From Chryseobacterium gleum (lineage in GTDB: Bacteria > Bacteroidota > Bacteroidia > Flavobacteriales_D > Crocinitomicaceae), in assembly GCA_943326825.2 (NCBI GenBank), contig CALPUT020000018.1, forward strand, positions 1-16,464: a stretch of 16,464 bases of DNA, given 5' to 3'. This document shows, in pieces, positions 1-6,776 of this stretch (positions are counted from its first letter, which is position 1; every line of letters starts with the position of its first letter). Made by a program: the position numbers and the translations under genes. The notes beneath the pieces were generated by a model, which did no database searches, was not told the origin of the DNA, and worked only from the letters and a program-made list of their open reading frames with translations.

Positions 1-145
1 CATGTAAACCTGCTCCAGAAGGATAAGGAAACATATCTAATGCATAAAACTTCGGTTTTTCAGATGAATTATCTGTTTTGAATGTTTTATTTTCAGCCCA
101 GAATTTTCTCCATTTTGGTTCGATTTCGCTAAAATTATACTCCAT
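1..145 (-). CDS. leuS: Leucyl-tRNA synthetase, N-terminal fragment (runs off the left edge)
   Basis: Cytoplasmic class I aminoacyl-tRNA synthetase that charges tRNA-Leu. Only the first 48 codons are present. Read on the minus strand, the protein begins MEYNFSEIEPKWRKFW and reaches DMFPYPSGAGLH at the edge. The first segment is the usual N-terminal W-rich helix of bacterial LeuRS. The second is the start of the class I signature, where PYPSGAGLHVGH carries the HIGH-type ATP-binding motif; the window cuts just before its final VGH. The ATG at 143-145 matches the normal N-terminus of the family, and a TAnnTTTG element lies about 25 bases upstream. The gene diverges from the histidine kinase gene. 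Identity is secure from the motif, although most of the protein is outside the window. Confidence 0.93.
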   Translation of the reverse strand, partial: MEYNFSEIEPKWRKFWAENKTFKTDNSSEKPKFYALDMFPYPSGAGLH

Positions 146-170
146 TTTTCTAAGATTTTTTTTGAATGTG

Positions 171-203
171 CAAAGTTAGTGAATAATCTCGATTTTTTTT
201 CAG
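171..203 (-). promoter_or_regulatory. Putative leuS promoter
   Basis: On the minus strand TAACTTTG (178-171) matches the Bacteroidota -7 consensus TAnnTTTG exactly and is followed by CA, as is common. The -33 position holds CTG (203-201) instead of TTG, at a spacing of 22. A start site near 165 would give a 5' leader of about 20 nt before the leuS ATG. This is a pattern match only, with a weak -33 part. Confidence 0.45.
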
Positions 204-305
204 TATTTTAAGTAAATAGCCTTGTTTAAATGAAGTTCAAAGATAGGATTGGAAATTTAGAAAAATTTAATAATAACGTATAAAATTAAGGGGGTAAGTG
301 TTTTT

Positions 306-338
306 AACGGATAGAAACCGCTAAAGAAAATAACCGTT
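306..338. promoter_or_regulatory. Possible operator: AACGG / AACCG / CCGTT repeats ahead of the kinase operon
   Basis: The 259-base spacer between leuS and the kinase gene (146-404) is AT-rich apart from this patch. AACGG at 306-310 is inverted relative to CCGTT at 334-338, and AACCG occurs in direct orientation at 316-320 and 332-336, 16 bases apart. LytTR-type regulators generally bind short imperfect direct repeats, so the site could serve autoregulation by the downstream regulator. The repeats do not match the published LytTR consensus closely. A TATCTTTA sequence at 387-394 is one base off the -7 consensus but lies only 10 bases before the ATG. Confidence 0.25.
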
Positions 339-404
339 TTCGCTTAAAATACAAGCAAAAAATGATTATAGATATTTTAAAAATGATATCTTTAACACAG
401 ATAA

Positions 405-2633
405 ATGAAAACTAGAATTATAAAACACTTTTGCACTATACTGGCATTTTTTGTAATGCAATCAACTTTTGTTTTCGGCCAAAAGAGTGAAGAGATACGT
501 TTAAAGAGTGCTTTAAATAGAGAGAAAAAGGAAACCCGAAAATTTACTCGTCTATTAATTTTAGGAGAGTTTTATAAAAATCATAACATTTACTTAGCTG
601 ATTCAATTTCTCATGTTATTCTTCAAAAAAGCAGACATTTAGATGATTTACAGCGTTTTAAAGCATTATTATTTACAATTCAAATTGAAGAAATTGAAGG
701 AAATCAAGAAAATTTTTATAAAGATGTATTAGCGCTTGAGCCATTCTTAAAAAAGCTTTCAGCAAAAGAAGTAAAATTTGAAATTTATAAATATTTAGGA
801 CTATACCAAAGTAAAACACTCGGTTTTGAAAAGGCAATTATCTATTTAAATGAAGCCTTAGACATTGCAAAAAAATCGAGAAATAATGCTAATATTTCAG
901 AGGCTTACGCTAAAATAGCTTATAATTTTATGCTGAATAATAACAAAGATTCTGCATTTTATTACACCGATCATTCAATTCAATATGCACGTCGTTCAGC
1001 TAATAAAAGCATCATTGCTGAAAGTTTTAATACACAAGCAAAGATCTACGATTTTTTTGGTCAAGTAGAATTAAGTGTTGCAAAAAATTTGATCGCCAAT
1101 CGTTTAGCGACAGAAGCAAATGATTTACCTAAAATGGCAAGAATTTCTCGCGAATTAGGAATGTCACAAAAATCGATTTCGAATCTGAAAGATGCTGAAT
1201 TTTTCTTTAATAAATCTTATGAGTACTCGAAACAAATCCATGATCAACGTCAGATGGCACTGGGATTGATTAATTTAGGAACAATTTATAAAGATAGAAA
1301 GTTATTTAAAAAAGCAATTGAAGTTAATTTAAAAGGAATTGAGTTATTATCTAAATTAAAAGATAACAATGGATTAGGAGAAGCTCATAATAATCTTGGG
1401 ATGGTATATTCTGATTTCAAACAATATGATTTAGCTGCTAGTAATTTTAATCAAGCGTTAGTGTATTATGAATCAACTGGAAATAGAGAAAAGATAGCTG
1501 GTGTTTATCATAATGTAGGTACTGTTTTCTTGATTAAGAAAAAATATCAAATTGCTTTAAATTATTTGAATCGATCTATTGAAATTCGACAACAATTTGG
1601 TTCAAAAAGTCAGATTTATACTACATATAGGATTATTTCTGAGGTGTATGACAAAACAGGGAACTCAAAATTATCACTTTGGTATTTAACTAAATATTTG
1701 AATTTTGTAGATAGTAACACTTCGTTACAAGCCTCTACCAAAATTGCAGAATTAGGAGAATTATATCGTTCTGAACAAAGAGAAAGATTAATTTCTATGC
1801 AAGCTGATTCTATTGATCGTCAGAGACAAGAACGTGTTATTACTTCAACTAAATTAGAAAACACGGAATTAAGAAACGGTTTTCAAACTTATATTATTAT
1901 TGGTTTTATCATAATAATTATTTTAGCTGGGGTTATTATAATTACGCGTCAAAATCAAAACAAAATTCGACAGCAGCAAAAAGAGGCTGAAATGTCACAA
2001 ACATTGCTTCGGACTCAAATGAATCCACATTTTATTTTCAATGCGATGTCAGTGATTCAAAGTTATATCTATGATAACGACACCAAAAATTCAACAAAAT
2101 TTTTGGTAAATTTTTCACGATTGATTCGTTTGATTCTTGAAAATTCACCCAAAGAATTTATTCCGATTACAACAGAAATGGAAATCCTTCAAAAATATTT
2201 AGAAACACAAAAATTACGTTTTGAAGATCGATTTGAATTTGACATTGAAATGGATGAGAATATGATGTTAGATCATGCCATGATTCCACCGATGATCACA
2301 CAGCCGTTTATCGAAAACGCTATAGAACATGGACAATTACATACCGTTGAAGGCGGATTTATAAAAATTATCTTCAAACGAGAAAAAGAAATGCTGCACA
2401 TTGAGATAATTGACAATGGTATTGGAAGATCAAATTCTGAAAAGAATAAAAAGCGAAAAGATCATACAAGCATGGCATTAAACATCACAAAAGAAAGAAT
2501 CAATAATTTGAATATGAAATACAAAGCAGAAGGGTATTTAATTATTGATGATTTTAATAAAGAGTTGCAAACTGGAACAAAAATATTAATTTCGTTACCT
2601 TATCAGGTTGACACAAATTCTCCCAAAAACTAG
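405..2633 (+). CDS. TPR-containing sensor histidine kinase, LytS/YehU type
   Basis: Membrane sensor kinase of 742 residues that should autophosphorylate on histidine and pass the phosphate to the LytTR regulator encoded next. Order: signal peptide (about 1-26), TPR-like helical repeats (about 120-440, for example around EAHNNLGMVYSDFKQYDLAA), a coiled-coil linker, one transmembrane helix (about 496-516), then a His_kinase domain of the LytS family. H542 in NPHFIFNAM is the phosphoacceptor, N638 in FIENAIEHG is the N-box and D670 in DNGIGRS is the G-box of the HATPase domain. The order signal peptide, TPR, membrane helix, kinase places the TPR region in the periplasm, as in many Bacteroidota kinases. 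The signal is unknown. The TAG stop lies four bases before the preferred start of the regulator gene, so the two should be co-translated. Confidence 0.93.
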   Translation: MKTRIIKHFCTILAFFVMQSTFVFGQKSEEIRLKSALNREKKETRKFTRLLILGEFYKNHNIYLADSISHVILQKSRHLDDLQRFKALLFTIQIEEIEGNQENFYKDVLALEPFLKKLSAKEVKFEIYKYLGLYQSKTLGFEKAIIYLNEALDIAKKSRNNANISEAYAKIAYNFMLNNNKDSAFYYTDHSIQYARRSANKSIIAESFNTQAKIYDFFGQVELSVAKNLIANRLATEANDLPKMARISRELGMSQKSISNLKDAEFFFNKSYEYSKQIHDQRQMALGLINLGTIYKDRKLFKKAIEVNLKGIELLSKLKDNNGLGEAHNNLGMVYSDFKQYDLAASNFNQALVYYESTGNREKIAGVYHNVGTVFLIKKKYQIALNYLNRSIEIRQQFGSKSQIYTTYRIISEVYDKTGNSKLSLWYLTKYLNFVDSNTSLQASTKIAELGELYRSEQRERLISMQADSIDRQRQERVITSTKLENTELRNGFQTYIIIGFIIIIILAGVIIITRQNQNKIRQQQKEAEMSQTLLRTQMNPHFIFNAMSVIQSYIYDNDTKNSTKFLVNFSRLIRLILENSPKEFIPITTEMEILQKYLETQKLRFEDRFEFDIEMDENMMLDHAMIPPMITQPFIENAIEHGQLHTVEGGFIKIIFKREKEMLHIEIIDNGIGRSNSEKNKKRKDHTSMALNITKERINNLNMKYKAEGYLIIDDFNKELQTGTKILISLPYQVDTNSPKN

Positions 2634-2637
2634 AAAG

Positions 2638-3384
2638 ATGAAGAAGGCAATTATAATTGACGATGAGAACAGGACTAGAGATTTAATCGCAAAAATGATT
2701 AATTCGTTTGGTTTAGACATTGAAGCAATTCCTGCTGGGGAAAGCGTTGAAACAGGTATAAAAGCAATTGAGGAGCATAAACCAGACATCGTTTTTTTAG
2801 ATATTAAAATGCCCGATGGAACAGGATTTGATTTATTAAAAGCGATTCCTAATAAAAACTTCGAAGTTATTTTTGTTACTGCTCATGAAGAATTTGCAAT
2901 CAAAGCAATAAAATTTAGCGCTTTAGATTACATTTTAAAACCAGTTGATCCTGAAGAATTAAAAGCAGCTGTTATCCATGCAATGGAAACATTAGGTTCC
3001 AAGAAAGAAGAAAGTCAATTTGATGCATTGCAATTAAATATTCAGCCAAATCAAAAAAGAAGATTGGTACTGAAAACCCAAGAAAGTGTTCATATTGTGG
3101 AATTAGATCACATCATCCGCTGTGAAGCAGATAGAAACTATACTTCATTTTATTTAACGGAAGGAAAGAAAATATTAGTATCAAAAACGTTGAAAGATTA
3201 TGAGACATTATTATCAGCTCATAATTTCTTGAGAGTTCAACAGTCCCACTTAATTAACTTAGATTTCGTTGCTCGTTATGATAAAGGAAATGGGGGCTCT
3301 GTAGTAATGAAAGATGGTTCTGAAGTTCCATTATCACCAGCAAAAAGAGATTTATTCTTTAAAATATTAGAAAATTTATTGTAA
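2638..3384 (+). CDS. LytTR-family response regulator
   Basis: Cytoplasmic DNA-binding response regulator of 248 residues. Receiver domain at about 3-120: acidic pair D8/D9, phosphoacceptor D55 in FLDIKMPDG, T81 in VTAHEEF and K101 in ILKPVDP, which is the complete switch set. LytTR DNA-binding domain at about 141-246, including the typical VSKTLKDYE and FLRVQQSHLINL blocks. An in-frame ATG exists 30 bases upstream at 2608, but it lies inside the kinase gene and adds ten residues ahead of the receiver's first strand. The ATG at 2638 begins MKKAIIIDDE, as the family normally does, so it is preferred. It forms an operon with the kinase gene and is closed by the hairpin at 3405. Targets are unknown; autoregulation is plausible. 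Confidence 0.93.
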   Translation: MKKAIIIDDENRTRDLIAKMINSFGLDIEAIPAGESVETGIKAIEEHKPDIVFLDIKMPDGTGFDLLKAIPNKNFEVIFVTAHEEFAIKAIKFSALDYILKPVDPEELKAAVIHAMETLGSKKEESQFDALQLNIQPNQKRRLVLKTQESVHIVELDHIIRCEADRNYTSFYLTEGKKILVSKTLKDYETLLSAHNFLRVQQSHLINLDFVARYDKGNGGSVVMKDGSEVPLSPAKRDLFFKILENLL

Positions 3385-3404
3385 CAATAGATTTTTTAAA
3401 TTTG

Positions 3405-3440
3405 AAAAGCTGCTCAATAATGTGCAGCTTTTATTTTTTA
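3405..3440 (+). terminator. Intrinsic terminator of the kinase-regulator operon
   Basis: Perfect 9-bp stem AAAAGCTGC (3405-3413) / GCAGCTTTT (3424-3432) with a 10-nt loop, followed by a T-rich tail (3429-3439). It starts 20 bases after the regulator stop codon. It also separates that operon from the structured RNA candidate downstream, which therefore needs its own promoter. Confidence 0.88.
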
Positions 3441-3500
3441 TAGCTGTTTAATTTTTCAAACAAAATGTAAAAAGATTCATTCAGAAATTTAAAAAATAAC

Positions 3501-3517
3501 TCAAAACTAAGTTTTGA
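3501..3517. repeat. Perfect 8+1+8 palindrome
   Basis: TCAAAACT (3501-3508), A, AGTTTTGA (3510-3517). It is too short in its loop to be a good RNA hairpin, so a protein-binding palindrome is more likely than a terminator. It lies about 80-100 bases upstream of the structured RNA candidate and in no gene. Confidence 0.5.
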
Positions 3518-3589
3518 AAGATGAAAATATGCAAATCTTCATTCTTCAAATTTAGATTAAACAAAGTTTATATATTAGACTTAGAAATA

Positions 3590-3779
3590 AGGAGAAAACA
3601 CAGGTTATGATCTTTCAGTTTCACTTTGACATTTTTATAAAAGAGGAGCACTGCTTGGAGAGGCGGTTTTCATTTTCTAGTTTGATTATAGAGTTTAACA
3701 GTTCTAATATTCCTCTTTTAAAAAAATCATAGGAGTAATTAAGTTTACAGAAAATGGAAGATGTAACCTGTTTTTTTAA
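3590..3779 (+). ncRNA. ssrS: 6S-like structured small RNA (6S-Flavo candidate)
   Basis: A rod-shaped inverted repeat with no protein gene. Closing helix: ACAGGTTA (3600-3607) pairs perfectly with TAACCTGT (3764-3771). After a small bulge, 3610-3622 pairs with 3750-3762, 13 positions with one G-U and one mismatch. Central asymmetric bubble: 3623-3630 (8 nt) opposite 3728-3749 (22 nt). Distal helix: 3631-3647 pairs with 3711-3727 in 16 of 17 positions. The apical region (3648-3710) can pair a little further through ACTG/CAGT. A run of seven T (3771-3777) follows the closing helix on the plus strand, which sets the orientation and the 3' end. Length near 180-190 nt and the helix-bubble-helix plan match 6S RNA, which binds RNA polymerase by mimicking an open promoter. 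The 3' strand of the bubble carries TAAGTTTA (3740-3747), one base off the TAnnTTTG promoter element of this phylum. TATATTAG at 3571-3578 may be its own -7 element. A structured RNA is well supported; its identity as 6S is an inference from architecture. Confidence 0.62.
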
Positions 3780-3830
3780 AAAGAATTATAGAAAGAAATT
3801 TCTTTAAGATACACAACTACTACTATTTGC

Positions 3831-3861
3831 AAAAAGGTTAATCATTTAGGTTGACCTTTTT
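3831..3861 (-). terminator. Intrinsic terminator for the cyclase-family gene
   Basis: AAAAAGGTTAA (3831-3841) pairs with TTGACCTTTTT (3851-3861), an 11-bp stem with one G-U pair and a 9-nt loop. It lies just beyond the stop codon of the minus-strand gene ending at 3866. The T run of the minus-strand transcript comes from 3835-3831. The other side also has a T run, so it could act in both directions and back up the RNA gene terminator. Confidence 0.75.
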
Positions 3862-3865
3862 TGTT

Positions 3866-4615
3866 TTAATATACTCTATAAACAACTGGTCTACTTGGAG
3901 TTGCATCATTTTCGAATGGCGCTGTCTGAAGATTTAAAATATAACTTCCGTCTTTAATTTCATCTTCAACATAAACAAATTCTGTAATCGTTTTATCGAA
4001 TTGAGGATTTTCGGGAACTTGCCAAAAGGCATGATGAAACACTAATTTTCCTCCATCTGATTCTCTGTCAACAGATGGTAAATCTATCAATAAATGTTTC
4101 ACTCCAAAATCATTCATTAAATGAATACAATTAATAGAAAGATAAGGAGGATTTGTTTCTGAATAATTCCGATGTTGTTTCTCAGAATCGTTTGGTAATG
4201 TTCTAATAATTAATGCTTCAGTTTGATTTTTCAATTTATCCTTTAATAAATCTTCAGTAACAACTAGATCAATTTCACCATTTTCTAAAAGAACAACTTC
4301 TGGAGTTATGGTAATTATTTCAGCTGTAAAAAAGAATGTTTTTAGTGATTGATTGACAGAATGAATAATTGGTGTTATATGTCCTAAGCATTCCGTATGC
4401 GTTCCGTGGCCGTGTGGATTAAAAAAAATATTTCTAAAATTCACACCAGCACCTTCTGTTACTAATCCAACAAAATTTTCATTTCGAACAGGTTCAATTA
4501 CTGGTGCATCCACATACCAAGCTCTTAAATTATCGTTAGTATTTGATAATGGAATCGATAAATCAATCGGTTCATTTGTATCGATGAAGTTTGTTGAATT
4601 TAGATATAATTTCAT
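3866..4615 (-). CDS. Cyclase/arylformamidase-family metal-dependent hydrolase
   Basis: Protein of 249 residues, probably cytoplasmic, with no signal peptide. It resembles the cyclase family that includes kynurenine formamidase KynB (hydrolysis of N-formylkynurenine). The supporting block is NPHGHGTHTECLGHI at about 66-80. Family members usually show HxGTHxDxPxH; here the GTH core (71-73) and the later H79 are kept, the Asp is Glu (E75), and the first His is out of register (H68 and H70 flank the expected position 69). Further family-like segments are ALIIRTLPND and LLIDLPSVDRESDGG. The start ATG at 4615 gives a protein beginning MKLYLNSTNF. No tryptophan-degradation genes are near, so the substrate cannot be named. 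It diverges from the HAD phosphatase gene across 93 bases. Confidence 0.8.
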   Translation of the reverse strand: MKLYLNSTNFIDTNEPIDLSIPLSNTNDNLRAWYVDAPVIEPVRNENFVGLVTEGAGVNFRNIFFNPHGHGTHTECLGHITPIIHSVNQSLKTFFFTAEIITITPEVVLLENGEIDLVVTEDLLKDKLKNQTEALIIRTLPNDSEKQHRNYSETNPPYLSINCIHLMNDFGVKHLLIDLPSVDRESDGGKLVFHHAFWQVPENPQFDKTITEFVYVEDEIKDGSYILNLQTAPFENDATPSRPVVYRVY

Positions 4616-4695
4616 TTTTTCATTTTTTAACGAAGATAGAGATAATCCTACAAATAAATTTAAAGAGTTGCATCAACCAAATCAAAATCTAATTT

Positions 4696-4703
4696 TATCT
4701 TTG
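4696..4703 (+). promoter_or_regulatory. Possible -7 element for a leaderless HAD gene transcript
   Basis: TATCTTTG matches TAnnTTTG exactly and ends five bases before the ATG at 4709, so transcription would begin at or next to the start codon. The nearest TTG upstream (4668-4670) is 25 bases away, longer than usual, which weakens the call. Confidence 0.3.
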
Positions 4704-4708
4704 ATTTT

Positions 4709-5320
4709 ATGAATACAAATGTTGATACAATTATTTTTGATTTAGGAGGAGTGATTTTGAATTTAGATTATTCATTAACTACTAAAGCATTTCAAGATTT
4801 AGGCTTAATCAATTTTGAAGAAATGTATGCTCAAGCAAATCAAACATCTATTTTTGATGATCTCGAAATTGGGAAAATTTCAGCTCAGCATTTTATAAAT
4901 TTAGTATTACCTTATTTACCAGCTGGAACTTCAGCCAATAAAGTAGTTCATGCATGGAATGCAATGATTCTAGATTTTCCAAAAGAACATTTAGAATTAT
5001 TAATGGAGTTAAAAAAGACCAAAAAACTTTTCTTACTGAGTAATACAAATGAAATTCACATTCAAGCTGTATATCGATCATTAGCAAAAACTACTAATAA
5101 AAAAATGGATTCATTTTTTGACAAAGTATACTTATCGCATGAAATAGCAATGAGAAAACCAAATGTTGAAATTTTTCAATTTGTTTGTAAACAGGAATCA
5201 ATTAATCCTTCTTCAGCTTTATTTATAGATGACACAATTCGTCATGTGGAAGGCGCTAAATTATCAGGATTGAATGCTTATCATTTAGCAGGCAATCAAA
5301 CGATTTTGGATTTATTTTAA
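4709..5320 (+). CDS. HAD-superfamily (YihX-like) hydrolase
   Basis: Cytoplasmic phosphatase of 203 residues in HAD subfamily IA. Motif I is FDLGGVILNLD with the nucleophile D11; the usual second Asp of DxD is replaced by Gly, as is common in the YihX/FIGfam sugar-phosphatase branch whose motif reads DLGNV. Motif II is LLSNTNEIH (about 112-120), motif III the Lys of AMRKPNVEIF, and motif IV FIDDTIRHVEGA with its acidic pair. An alpha-helical cap domain fills about 18-95. YihX acts on glucose-1-phosphate and similar phosphomonoesters, but the substrate here cannot be read from the sequence. It ends 16 bases from the convergent epimerase gene, and no hairpin is visible in that gap. Confidence 0.88.
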   Translation: MNTNVDTIIFDLGGVILNLDYSLTTKAFQDLGLINFEEMYAQANQTSIFDDLEIGKISAQHFINLVLPYLPAGTSANKVVHAWNAMILDFPKEHLELLMELKKTKKLFLLSNTNEIHIQAVYRSLAKTTNKKMDSFFDKVYLSHEIAMRKPNVEIFQFVCKQESINPSSALFIDDTIRHVEGAKLSGLNAYHLAGNQTILDLF

Positions 5321-5336
5321 TATTCAATATAATTGA

Positions 5337-5738
5337 TTACTTATCTTGACATAATTCAATCAATATACCTTCTGTAGATTTTGGATGTAAGAAAGCAATT
5401 ATTTTCCCATCAGCTCCATCTTTAGGAGTTTTATGAATTAATTCAAATCCTTCTGTTGTTAATCGTTCAATTTCTTTTTCGATATCAGATGTGTCAAATG
5501 CAATATGATGGATTCCTCTGCCTTTCTTTTCTAAAAATTTGGCAATTGGTGAATTTTGATTTGTTGCTTCTAACAGTTCTATTTTAGACTCCCCAATCTG
5601 CAAGAAAGCTGTTTTAACTCCTTCAGAAGCAACTTCTTCAATTTTATAACACTTTGTCCCAAGCAATGCCTCAAACACTTTTATTGAATCCTCAATACTA
5701 TTTACTGCAATTCCCAGATGTTCAATTTTTTTAATCAT
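5337..5738 (-). CDS. mce: Methylmalonyl-CoA epimerase
   Basis: Interconverts (S)- and (R)-methylmalonyl-CoA, linking propionyl-CoA carboxylase with the B12-dependent methylmalonyl-CoA mutase. The 133 residues form the expected pair of glyoxalase-fold (VOC) modules. Likely metal ligands are H7 in KIEHLGIAV, H78 in GIHHIAFD and E128 in LIELCQ, and E54 lies in the IELLEAT strand. The end GKIIAFLHPKSTEGILIELCQ is characteristic of the family. Length is normal. No mutase or carboxylase gene is in the window. It lies downstream of the 265-residue secreted protein gene on the same strand, but a strong terminator lies between, so it needs its own promoter or read-through; none is obvious in the 61-base gap. 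Confidence 0.93.
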   Translation of the reverse strand: MIKKIEHLGIAVNSIEDSIKVFEALLGTKCYKIEEVASEGVKTAFLQIGESKIELLEATNQNSPIAKFLEKKGRGIHHIAFDTSDIEKEIERLTTEGFELIHKTPKDGADGKIIAFLHPKSTEGILIELCQDK

Positions 5739-5750
5739 AATTTTTACTCA

Positions 5751-5781
5751 AAAAAAAACCCCGAAGAAAACTTCAGGGTTT
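5751..5781 (-). terminator. Intrinsic terminator after the secreted-protein gene
   Basis: On the minus strand, AAACCCTGAAG (5781-5771) pairs with CTTCGGGGTTT (5766-5756), an 11-bp stem with one G-U pair and a TTTT loop. A T-tract from 5758 to 5751 follows directly. This is the clearest terminator in the window and lies 19 bases past the stop codon of the gene at 5800-6597. Confidence 0.92.
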
Positions 5782-5799
5782 ATATATTTAAAAATTTAT

Positions 5800-6597
5800 T
5801 TAGCTTTTAATAAACTGTTCAGTAATATTATCATAACTGATGTAATACAAACCTTTCACTAAATTTTCACAATTTACAGAAGATCCAACTCCTTTTTTCA
5901 CGATACTTCCGTATGCATCATGAATTTCATATCTAGTTTCAATTGCTTTACCGTTAGTTGTAAAATTGATAACACTTTTTACTTTAACAGGACTTTTTGC
6001 AACTGGATCAACACTTGAAGTAAATTTAACATTAGCAGATGTTTTCTTCGCGCCAGAATGATCGATTTGAATTACTCTAACCATATTTTCTCCAGAGTGA
6101 GGAGAAACTTGAAATTCATATGAATTTAAAGAAGGAGTTCCTTTACCTTGAACTTCACCAACAGTTACCCATTTATTCCATCTATATTGCTCAATTATGA
6201 AAGGTAACTTACCATGTTCATCAGATGTTTTCCATGTAAGTAATCCATTTTGATTTACTTCAATAGTTGAAACTTTGAAAGTACTTCTAGGTAACAATAC
6301 TTCAGGATTTAAAATCTTTGGTTTACAACCATCATTGTGCTCAATAACAATAAAAACAGGCTCCCCAATCTCTATGTTAAAGATAGAAAAATCTATTTCA
6401 AAAGCACCCATACTAGTTCCTCCAGGTAAGATATCTCCGTTAACTGTTACTTTAGTAGCACAGTAACCAAATCCATCATCGTCCATTGGGTTTTGAACAT
6501 ATAAGTTCTTACCTTGATAACTTCCTTCGATAGAGAGAGAACCAAATGCAACTGCACCAGTTAAGCTAAAGATCAGTGAAATAAGAAAAATTTTCAT
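5800..6597 (-). CDS. Secreted protein with a degenerate type IX-like C-terminal sorting domain
   Basis: Secreted protein of 265 residues of unknown function. A signal peptide is clear (MKIFLISLIFSLTGAVAFG). The following region, SLSIEGSYQGKNLYVQNP with FGYCATKVTVNG and AFEIDF, looks like a beta-sandwich domain I have seen in many Bacteroidota proteins but cannot name. The last 45 residues or so (YEIHDAYGSIVKKGVG ... NLVKGLYYISYDNITEQFIKS) have the spacing of a type A sorting domain of the type IX secretion system: a short beta strand with G, an L..GLYY block, then a terminal Lys-containing strand. The PNP start motif is missing, so the assignment is tentative. The gene has its own promoter (6652-6683) and terminator (5751-5781) and is monocistronic. 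Confidence 0.85.
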   Translation of the reverse strand: MKIFLISLIFSLTGAVAFGSLSIEGSYQGKNLYVQNPMDDDGFGYCATKVTVNGDILPGGTSMGAFEIDFSIFNIEIGEPVFIVIEHNDGCKPKILNPEVLLPRSTFKVSTIEVNQNGLLTWKTSDEHGKLPFIIEQYRWNKWVTVGEVQGKGTPSLNSYEFQVSPHSGENMVRVIQIDHSGAKKTSANVKFTSSVDPVAKSPVKVKSVINFTTNGKAIETRYEIHDAYGSIVKKGVGSSVNCENLVKGLYYISYDNITEQFIKS

Positions 6598-6651
6598 CTA
6601 TTTACGTTGTATTATTGTAATAGCAAGAAGTTTTACAATTTTTAATGAAAG

Positions 6652-6683
6652 CAAATATAACATTTTTTTCAATCAATTAACAA
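6652..6683 (-). promoter_or_regulatory. Promoter of the secreted-protein gene
   Basis: On the minus strand TTG (6683-6681) is followed after 21 bases by TATATTTG (6659-6652), an exact TAnnTTTG with C after it. Transcription would start near 6645, leaving a leader of roughly 48 nt before the ATG at 6597. Spacing and both elements fit the Bacteroidota housekeeping consensus. Confidence 0.65.
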
Positions 6684-6776
6684 TTTTCAGAAAAAAATTA
6701 ACAACTCATTTTTTCATGATTTTTTCTTAATTATTTTAGCACGAAATCCTATTTTTTAATACCTAATTTTAAGAAT

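Noticed and set aside
2608..2637. Upstream in-frame ATG giving a 258-residue response regulator
   Set aside because: It overlaps the kinase gene and adds ten residues before the receiver's first beta strand; the ATG at 2638 matches the family start.
2595..2789. Minus-strand 64-codon ORF across the kinase/regulator junction
   Set aside because: It lies opposite two well-supported genes in another frame and shows no family features; a shadow.
3792..3805. AAAGAAATTTCTTT palindrome
   Set aside because: Short A/T-dominated palindrome with no loop; lies past the T-tract of the RNA candidate and needs no special explanation.
4893..5087. Minus-strand 64-codon ORF within the HAD gene
   Set aside because: It lies fully inside a well-supported gene on the opposite strand.
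6275..6466. Plus-strand 63-codon ORF within the secreted-protein gene
   Set aside because: Antisense shadow of a gene with signal peptide, promoter and terminator.
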